Assembly: GCF_043290135.1 (NCBI RefSeq)
Contig: NC_134709.1
Span: 108,518,145-108,582,144, forward strand
Direction: 5' to 3'
Length of the DNA stretch: 64,000 nucleotides
From: Rhipicephalus microplus
Taxonomy: Eukaryota > Arthropoda > Arachnida > Ixodida > Ixodidae
The notes beneath the pieces were generated by a model. It was not told the origin of the DNA and made no database searches. It worked only from the letters and a program-made list of their open reading frames with translations. Below, piece after piece: positions 12,019 to 20,691 of this stretch. The translations under genes and the position numbers were made by a program. Every line of letters starts with the position of its first letter. Position 1 is the first letter of the stretch.

Positions 12019-12052
12019 GCCTATGCCCGTCCGCAAGCGAACGGGCATAGGC
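12019..12052. other. Perfect 12-bp hairpin specific to copy A
   Basis: GCCTATGCCCGT and ACGGGCATAGGC are exact inverted repeats around a 10-bp loop. At the homologous site in copy B (about 48,486-48,518) the left arm reads differently, so the hairpin was perfected in copy A. Confidence 0.8.
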
Positions 12053-13344
12053 CCTCCTCTTTTGTTGGTCTTGAGGCACGGTTTTCAGAAAATCAAAGAC
12101 CTCGCAAGCTTCTACCTACTATCCAAGCTCGTAGGAAGCTCATCAAAACTAAATGCAGGCTTAGTGTCAAATATATTTATTTCGGCGTGCTGCAGCTGGA
12201 AATTTAGGTGCAAGTGAGCATTCCATGACATCGAGTTCGAGGCAAGTACTAAACTAAGTGCTGTCACAATAGTGCATACACGAGCAATCTATGCACTCAG
12301 GGTTACGAGACTCGCTTTGTCCGGCCCGAATGGCCCTGATGCTTTTCGCTTTGCAGTCGCATTCTTGCTTGCAGTTGCTTGCTGTACATTGAAGTGTTTT
12401 AGTAGGCATGCTTGAATGCTGTTTTGATGGTCATATTCTGCGTGTATACACTGCAGCTGGGGATACATGCGTGTCCACTTTCTCAGTGTACAACGAAAGG
12501 CGTCAGAGGTAGCTCCTGTAAAGCCGAAAAGCAATGGCAAAAAAACCGTTTGTGGTCGCGATCTATTTGCGATTTACCAGTATGACGCGCGTGTTTGCAT
12601 TTCCTAGTAAAAACTGACCCTGAGAGCCTTCAAAGCCCTAGTGGGCGTAATGGTGTGGGGTGGCGATAACTTCACTTTGTCGGTGGTTGCAGCGTATGTT
12701 TGCGACCTTTATCGCGGCCGGAAATCACCTGTCTACTGTTGGACGTCGCGCACCGCGGACAGAGGGTCTATTAAGCTTCCTAATCAAAGTCACCACGGTT
12801 CTCCGTCAAGGCTAATCAAAACATAACAGGAGACCTACATTATTACACTTACTCAAGCGAACGGCTGTGCAGAACGCGAGTATTCGCATACCCAACACGT
12901 TCGCAACGGCCTGGATTTAGTACTCTCGCCATTCTGCTTTGCGAAAGCTGCAGAAATCAGTAAAACTGAAGTAATCTACGTTCGAGGCAATTCCCAGCGC
13001 AACGGTAGCGTCCATCGGAGTTTTCTTTTTTTTTTTGTAGAGCGCAGAGCTCTTGCGTCTGCTCTTGCTTTCACCATCGTTCAGGCGTGCGAACCAGCAA
13101 GCACTTCACGGCGGTTTGGTAACGCGTCCAACGAGCGGAGCGAAATTCGTAGCTCTTTTTCTGGGTGTTCAATGCGCAAATATAGATCTAATATTATGCT
13201 CCATTGTTATTTCGCACGCTGTAGTTGTACCTGGTTGCGCAGCAATTCGTGCAAAGGAGTCAGGCTTTGCAGTACTCAAAACTAGGTCGTCAGGTGGCAC
13301 TGCGTGTCCGCAAAAACTCCAGAGTCTGACGTCTATTGAGTGTG
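12053..13344. other. Unassigned intergenic sequence
   Basis: Shared with 48,519-49,730 and 51,038-51,125 at about 96%. No tRNA, conserved protein or transposon end recognised. The empty site of the copy-B P-like element is at about 13,243-13,253. Confidence 0.4.
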
Positions 13345-13876
13345 GAAAGTAGTCATGTTGTTACGTGGCATGCATGTCATGATTATCATTTTTGGATGTG
13401 TCATTTACCTATGTCATCTGTTCTGATCACGGGATACCAAATTTGGTACATGTTAAACTAGTGAAACGGCCGCGAGCGCACCTTGAGCCTAGCATGCAGT
13501 CATGATCTTACATGACACGCATGTGATGATTATCACGTATCCACGTGTCATTTACCTATGTCGTCCGTTCGCGTCACGTAATACGGAATTTGGTACATTT
13601 GAAGCTAGCGATACGGCCGCGAGCGCATCATGAGCGTAGCATGTAGTGATGTTGTTACATGGCACGCATCTTAAGATTATCATGTTTGCACCAGTCCCAT
13701 ACCTTCGTCAATCATTCACGTCTCGTAATGCCAAATTTTATATAGGTGAAGCTATAACGAAGCGGCTGCGAGTGTCTCGTGAGCATGGCATGTAGTCATG
13801 TTGTTACATGACACGCATCTCATATTATCATGTTTGCCCCAGTTGGATACCTTCGTCAGTTGGATACCTTCGTCAT
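13345..13876 (+). repeat. ~149-bp tandem satellite array
   Basis: Four monomers begin near 13,349, 13,499, 13,647 and 13,795 with GTNATGTTGTTACATGRCACG, giving a period of 148-150 bp. Each has a GATTATCATGTTTGC box, a 'TACCTTCGTCA' box and AAATTTGGTACATGTGAAGC. The last monomer ends with a duplicated 18-bp TTGGATACCTTCGTCA word, where a GC-rich insertion begins. Confidence 0.85.
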
Positions 13877-15097
13877 AGCGGACGAGAAAGGATTAACATG
13901 AACTTTTTATTTCATGGCATGGGTGGAACGGCAGACGACGCACGGATACGCTACCGTGTGCAGCGCCGTTGAGTCGGACGTCGCGGCCAACCCAGCAGTC
14001 AGGGTCGCAACTCCGGAGGTCCAGGATTAGGCCACGGCTCACGAGGACCACACCCGGTAGGCCTCGCCCACGAACCTGCTCCCGGCCACTGCACCCAGGC
14101 AGGAGCCGTTCGGCAGGTCTCGGCCTTGGACTTTGAACAGACACACCGGAGCTCGACCTGGCCGACACGTCTCACGTCCGGCTCAGGAACGCTGCCAGGA
14201 ACTCGTCCTCTCGAGCGGCGCACCGCTTCCTCTGCCTTCGTGGCCTCAACCCTCGAGCTCTCTTTTCCACACGTTCCTTCTTCTTGGCCAGGGCACCGCC
14301 AGGTACCATCGGGTGCACACTGCAGCTCATGAGCTTGTGGCCCACGTCCGAGTCTGGCGCGTCGCTCGGTACGGCTCGGCACCGCTCGGCGATCCTCGAT
14401 TCAGCCAGAACTCCCCTGGCACCTGGATCCTCGGCCACCCTGAACCTCGCCCGGCTCCGTGCTCCTCTGTGCGCACTCCCGCGTCTCGCCCGGCAGAACG
14501 TCTCGCTCGTCCCTTGCCGAAGTGCGACGCTCTGGTGACACCGGCGCTTGATGGCGTGGGTGCGGCCACGGAGCAGTCAACCCGCATCGGAGACGCGATG
14601 CTCCATGCGGGGCATGGCCAGCCCGTCCAGCGAAGAGCGTGCGCCGAGACGCGATGCTCTACGCAACCGTGACCATTAGCCAGGCCACGTTCATCGCTGT
14701 GTCGAACGGCTGACCGTGGAGACGCCTCGCCGAGATCCGCGATGCCCTCGGCAAAGAAGAGAACAGCAGGCCAGGCCGCGCCCCGAGATGCAGTACTCGT
14801 GCCGGCAACGCCGCCCCAGCTGGTAGTTGGACGGCAGTAGCGTGGACGGTCGCGTTCCCTGGCCGGAACCTGGATCGCCTGCGTCCAACGCTTCGGCCCG
14901 CTGTCTCCCGTCTGCCGCTGCTTCGGCTCGTCCCCAGCCACAAAGCCCACTGCCACGTGATGGTCGCCCGTGGCCCAATCGTGGGACGCCACCTCTATGG
15001 GCCACCACAGGTCATCAGCTGATTCGCTGACACTCACGCGCACATTACACGCGCCTTGCCCCGCACTTCCTTCGTTGTCGTTTTCTTCACTCATCAC
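13877..15097 (-). mobile_element. GC-rich insertion of unknown type, copy A only
   Basis: About 1.2 kb, conspicuously richer in G+C than its surroundings and absent from copy B, where the satellite array continues instead to about 51,990. On the minus strand a frame of more than 200 codons starts at an ATG at 15,096 (MSEENDNEGSAGQGACNVRV) and stays open to 14,172 across an apparent frame change. The 3' side (low coordinates) carries GAAATAAAAAGTTC, a possible poly(A) signal. It could be a retrocopy, a truncated GC-rich LINE or a captured gene; I recognise no domain. Confidence 0.45.
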
Positions 15098-15765
<668 letters not shown>

Positions 15766-15960
15766 GTGAAGTGGGTTACGGGGAGACAAAAGGTTAGGTG
15801 GGCAGATGAGATGAAGTTTGCGGGTATAAATTGGCAGCAGCAAGCACAGGACCGAGTTAACTTGCGGAATATGGGAGAGGCCTTTGTCCTGCAGTGGACG
15901 TAGTCAGGCTGATGATGATGATGCTGATGATGATGGTGGTGGTGGTGGTGGTGGTGGTGG

Positions 15961-16005
<45 letters not shown>

Positions 16006-16010
16006 CGATG
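15766..16010 (+). pseudogene. RTE-like LINE 3' end with GAT/GGT tail
   Basis: The plus strand reads RWADEMKFAGINWQQQAQDR and MGEAFVLQWT* in near-continuous frame, the C-terminal tail of an RTE-like endonuclease/reverse transcriptase. It ends right at a trinucleotide tail, (GTG)n then (GAT)n, at 15,910-16,008. RTE elements are known to end in short tandem repeats. Nearly all of the element is missing (5' truncation). Confidence 0.7.
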
Positions 16011-16232
16011 AGCCCTTCACTACGTTGCATGCAGTAGGCGTTTGGGAGAGCATAGTAAGTTCGAAAAAATTCCGTGTGCATAATTGCTCGTGATTTAATG
16101 CATGCTACCCATTACACAGAATGGAGCCATATGAGAAAGCTTCACTGACACAGCACGCTTCAAATTACTCTGTAGTAAACTACACTTTCATCTTCTTGAG
16201 TTAGATCACACAATAAAAAGGTTGCGCACTCG

Positions 16233-16312
16233 CCGCGGCAGTCTAGTGGGCCTAGGGCACTCCGCTTCTCGCCCGCACGTCGCGGGATCGAATCCCGGCC
16301 GTCTCAAAGTCA
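16233..16312 (+). mobile_element. tRNA-head SINE-like sequence
   Basis: Has CGCGGCAGTCTAGTGG (A-box like) and GTCGCGGGATCGAATCCCGG (B-box like), i.e. the tRNA-like head of a SINE, but the following sequence differs from the Ruka body. The copy-B version is at 53,110-53,190. It does not fold into a full cloverleaf with an acceptor stem that I can see. Confidence 0.55.
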
Positions 16313-17075
16313 CCTGTCTTTAACTTTTTTATGGAGTTGTCCACCATCTGACAGACACTTCATAATAACCTCATTTTCAGACTTCGGTACATTTAGAACT
16401 ATGTTTATCAGCGTAATAAAGTAGCAATTGCATAACATCACATTAGGTCTTTTTTTTTCAGTCGTTTATTTCCAGCACATCTCAGAACTGCAACCATTCC
16501 ATTGTCGCAGTCATCGCTGGCTGTAAACTTTCCACAAAACAGTAGCTAGCACTGTACAACCACGAAAACACGTTACCTGTACTGACTGCTCCTGATGGTT
16601 TATTTCATTTAATTCATTTCATTCAGAAAATTACTATTCTTTGTATAATCTTGGTAAATGTTGTGTTACGTAAATTTCCTACGCTGTTTTATTCTATATA
16701 GGTCATGTAATTTCTTCTCTCCCCTATTCAATGCCACTTGCCCCAGAGGTCATTATAAATATTAAATGAATAAATAAATGTTAGGGAATTTGCCACTTCT
16801 CGAAACTATTATTGAATACAAAACAAGTCTGGGAAATTGTGCTTGGTGAAGCGATCCGCTTATCTTCGTGGCTCGTGCATCCGAACACATGTTGCATTTT
16901 ATTCAGATGAAGTGTAGTTTTGTAGTTGATAACATAATTTTGCAACCTTTCACGTCTTTGACGTCGGGAGCTAAAACTTCTGCGCTCTTATTGAAGCAGT
17001 CTTCAAAAACAGCCGTGCTGCTATACCTATCATTCACAGTTTTAGGCTCTGTACACAGTAGCATGTCTTTACACA
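16313..17075. other. AT-rich spacer
   Basis: Shared with 53,191-53,945. A few A-rich and T-rich tracts and an ATAAATAAA run at about 16,767. No gene recognised. Confidence 0.4.
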
Positions 17076-17079
17076 GTTG

Positions 17080-17335
17080 TGCGGTAATGGCGTAGTGGTT
17101 AGAGAATCAACCTCGCATGCAAGAGGTCCGTAGTTCAAATCCCGGTGCCGCGCAGTTCCCAACAAGATTTTTAAAAATCCACGTGGTGATGGAACTGCAA
17201 TAAAAGGCCTGCAGTGCGGCCTCGCCAGTGACCACCACTGGTAACGCACCCCCTCACCAGCGAACTATTGGCCACCCTGGTGCGGTATCTGGCCACTACC
17301 TCCCACTTACTACCTCGCACAGTAGAAGAGGGACT
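17080..17335 (+). mobile_element. tRNA-derived SINE-like element (second type)
   Basis: The head GGTAATGGCGTAGTGGTTAG ... GTTCAAATCCCGGTGCC has A- and B-box promoter words around an arm containing GCATGCAAGAGG, somewhat like tRNA-Ala. It is followed by a shared body (CCACGTGGTGATGGAACTGC; GGTAACGC; TGGCCACTACC). A related copy at 53,948-54,200 is the duplicate. Confidence 0.55.
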
Positions 17336-17689
17336 ACCAAATGACAACATTTCGGGCAATACGGTCTATAGATTGATAGTCACAATATTTTTGTACTGAG
17401 TTCCCTCGATGCATAAACACAAGCGTGATTTCCTTCGAGGCATCTGGGCCAAACGATCGTTGGCTGGGCAAAGAAGAATTGTAGCAGCAGTATCTGCAGC
17501 TCGTGGCCACGACGGGCATTGGTCACACCAGATGAAGATGATGATAACCATTTCCGGAAAACTTGCAAAACCCACCACGGGGGATCGGCCAAGAGGTGTG
17601 CGGCATTATAGTTTGTGAAACAAAAAAAAGAAATAATAAGTGAGAAGGAGGGTGGAAAAAAATAAAATAAACAGGAGCAAAATTATTTG

Positions 17690-18997
17690 TTATAAATTTT
17701 ACGTCTTTTATTGCAATGTGCCCCTAAGGTAAACAAATGAACTAATAATTGATACAGTTAAGGTAAAGTGCATGTATAGATGAACGATAGCGTTTTAGAT
17801 GTACTGATAGTATTAGCATGCCATTCCCTTTGATCCTTTGAAATAATTAGATGAAGCATCGTAAAGGATTCGTTGCAGTGCCCCAGTCCCGACTCCCCCA
17901 GAGAGAGCGACGCTAACGTAAGGAGCTCAAGGCCACTTTCTTTAAAAGTGGTTTAAGAAACATTCGTCTTGGGTTTCGATATCTTTCACATTACATAAAG
18001 AAGTGCTCGATCGTTAGTGCTTCATTACAAGATTTATATTGGGGGAAGGAACGAGTCTAGTCCTGTGTAAGTAAAAATTTTATGATGGTAGTCTGCATTG
18101 CCATTTAATTAACGTAACTGACAATTGCTTTGTGCTGCAATTGCTTTGTGAGTCTTTGAGCTATTCAGCGGATACCTAAGAGGGTGGAAAATTGTGTCGC
18201 TTAGTACAGAAGATTTATTGTGCTGCTTGTGCAGATAAAGTTTTCTGAGACGTGCGAACGTGTTATCGCGGGATGGTTTTTGAATATATAGGACAGGTCC
18301 TGTAGCAGATGCTCCTGCTAGGCTGTCCACCGCTTCATTCTATTCTAATCCAGTGTGACCTGGTATCCGAATCAGACTAACGTTCCGCACATGATTTGGC
18401 ACATACAAAGAAAGTTCTGCGAGGCAGCTCGATGAGTGAGATACTGCTAGCGCAGTGCACACGGGCAAGGAATCTGTTGACGCCACCACTGAAAAAATGT
18501 GTGATGGGAGTTTCCACAGTGCAAGAATAATTGCCATTAATTTGGCCTGGAAAATTGATGTAAACTCTGGTAAGTTAAGAGAAAAAGATTAACTTGATTC
18601 GTTGAATAGATTTCTACGCCGGCCTTCACGACAGTTAATGAAGCATTTGCGGCTACTACTGGATTTATCCACACGCTCTTGAGGTAGTCTTACAACAGCC
18701 CTTTTAAATATCTGGTGCGTAATAGTTTAGCGTTTCTTAATTGAAAATGTATCATCAAACTCTATTACCGCTGTGGAGGTAAATACGTTTAGGTAAAATA
18801 TATCACGAAGTGATACTTGTAGTGGTTCGAAAAGCTTCCAAAGTCTGCTTTAGCTCCCTGCCATTTTTTTTCTTCCTATTTTCCTTTCTTCTCCGCGAAA
18901 GTTGTTTGAGGCCTCTGTAGCCTAGACCAATCACGTTGAATATATGTGAAAGGCTCATTATAGAACACATATTGAGAGCGTCTGCGTAGGGAGGCAT
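17690..18997 (-). pseudogene. I-clade-like LINE remnant with RNase H domain
   Basis: The minus strand at 18,537-18,109 reads MAIILALWKLPSHIFS..ASTDS and VSLIRIPGHTGLE, matching the RNase H domain that follows reverse transcriptase in I-clade and related LINEs (E-A-x-A helix, T-D-S, and the late 'PGHxG..NExxD' block, with stops). The 5' portion is missing or unreadable. Duplicated at 54,590-55,855. Confidence 0.65.
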
Positions 18998-19344
18998 ATA
19001 TGTTAAGATACAATTTAACTGTCGACTTTCGGAACCTAGTTTAAAAAGATAACAGGTATGCTTCGTGATAAAGTATATTGTTGGCTACAATCTTTGGAAG
19101 TGTAGCGCCTCAGGTTCTAAAGTTAAAAGCGGGCGTAATTTATAAGCGGCTCCCCCTGAGAACAATACACACTCAAACTATTCCCCAGAGATTGTGCCGC
19201 TTAGTAAAGAAGGAAGAAGAAGAAATATCCGCGTTGCATGAAGAAAAATTATTTTACCTTTTCTAATTTTAATGTTTATATTATTGATCTCGTTTTTATT
19301 TGACTTCTCTCTTTTTTAAGAAGCATTGTATTTAAATTTTCGTT

Positions 19345-19870
19345 GTAAGGTACAGTGTGGCCGATTCCCCTTGTGGGTATGAGCCAACATATTTTTCGCA
19401 ACAAAAGAAAACGAAGTCCGCGAGCCAATCTTCATCGACCTCTCACTGTTTCTCTCGGTCGGTCGTCCACAACCGGGCAACACTGCGACGACTATCGAAG
19501 TAAGAGCGTGTCAACAGCGATTCATATGCTGCCGAATGCACGAGACACAAGATCAGTAACTGTAGCTGTTATTCAGGAACGTTCTCAAGTGCACCTGTTT
19601 AATTCTAGTGCAATGCATCGGTAAAGGTATTGCAGTCGGACTGATGCTCCTGTCTACTCTCCTGTTAATGATTGAAACTCAGAAGGCGCTGTGCAGCATG
19701 CGTTCTTAAAGCCCCTTGATGTGTTCTATATATGTGCTATAGCCGAATAAAGCTGTGGGGAGATTCGTTCGGACAACGTGGTTCCGAGTCAGTTGTGTGG
19801 ACGCGCCAAGCGCCTTCCTGCATGTTGCATCGTACGTGGTGTCTTAAGTGGCCACCGTGCGCTCTCTGTA
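19345..19870 (+). repeat. Putative LTR/leader of a K02A2.6-like Gypsy element
   Basis: Directly upstream of a gag-like ATG at 19,871. It contains a TATA-like CTATATATG at about 19,726 and AATAAA at 19,746-19,751, the arrangement expected of U3-R in an LTR. A matching 3' LTR was not found, so the limits are guesses. Confidence 0.4.
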
Positions 19871-20375
19871 ATGGAGTTCAAGCGTGACCCTGCGTTTGCT
19901 AAAATACCTGGACTCCAACAGCCACAGAGCTTCGACTTCATTGACCCAAGTTTGTAGTCCAGCAGGGTTGGGCAGTTCGAGGACTACGCCTACGCCACGA
20001 CCTCCTCTAGAGGAGGTCGTGGCCAACGCTACAGGAATGCACCGAGTTACCAACGAGCCTCGGGTACGAAGGCTTTTTTATTGTATGAGTTCAAGCTCGA
20101 CACACACTAGCACCTCTCAGCTTGACTGCCGAAGAAGCTCTGTCGTACAGCGCTGTAAAAAGCAAATTCACCTTGTATTTTCTTTCCCTCGCTAAACGAA
20201 GTTCATGAAAGTTATCGTTTTTATAAGTGAACGCAGCAAGCAGACGAAACGCTGACGTTTTTTTTATTCTGTGTTCCAAAACATGATCAAAAGATGCAAC
20301 TATGGCTCAGCAGCTCGTTCGAGACCGATTTCTTGCCCGCTTGTTGGACGTCACACTATCGGAACAATTCTCCCG
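19871..20375 (+). pseudogene. K02A2.6-like Gypsy gag, N-terminal fragment (copy A)
   Basis: Starts MEFKRDPAFAKIPGLQQPQS then FDF.DPS...QFEDYAYAT, the N-terminal gag motif ('F..PxxWxxWxxQFExY') of Mag/K02A2.6-type Gypsy elements. A later stretch at about 20,290-20,370 reads CNYG and QLVRDRFLARLLD, like the 'RCNYGxxxDEMIRDRLVxGL' gag segment. The coding is broken by stops and stops at the SINE inserted at 20,380. The zinc knuckle continuing this gag is found after the nested insertions at 28,146 onward. Confidence 0.6.
19994..20023. other. Perfect 30-bp palindrome
   Basis: GCCACGACCTCCTCT is followed immediately by its exact reverse complement, with no spacer, inside the gag remnant. The same 30 bp is conserved in copy B (56,865-56,894). 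Confidence 0.95.
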
Positions 20376-20379
20376 CAGC

Positions 20380-20442
20380 CCCGCCGCGGTGGTCTAGTGG
20401 CTAAGGTACTCGGCTGCTAACCCGCAGGTGGCGGGATCAAAT
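20380..20442 (+). mobile_element. Ruka-type SINE, 5' part (split by LINE)
   Basis: tRNA-like head CCGCGGTGGTCTAGTGGCTA through GCGGGATCAAAT, then interrupted by the CR1-like LINE. The remainder resumes at 25,256. The unsplit duplicate is at 57,252-57,485. Confidence 0.9.
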
Positions 20443-20691
20443 TTATTTATTTATTATTTATTTATTTCAAAATACTGCCAATCCCTCAAAGGGATTATTA
20501 CAGGGGTGGGAGTTGATTTATACATGAATGTACAGAAGTAATGCGGAGAGCATATTATGCGCTCTGTAATAAATAGACATATACACGTATAAACGAAAAG
20601 ACACACTCTAAATTTACACACAGCAAGAGATTAAAACAAGCATACTACATCCATATCACAATAACAATAACCAGAGTGACATGTGTCTGTG

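Noticed and set aside
13345..13876. CRISPR-like array
   Set aside because: Monomers are tandem and contiguous with ~149-bp period and no unique spacers; the genome is eukaryotic.
15857..16093. Poly-Asp/Gly or poly-Ile/Thr open frames
   Set aside because: Translations of (GAT)n and (GTG)n tails of a LINE.
17080..17150. Functional tRNA gene
   Set aside because: A- and B-box words are present, but the acceptor stem and anticodon loop do not fit, and a SINE-type body follows.
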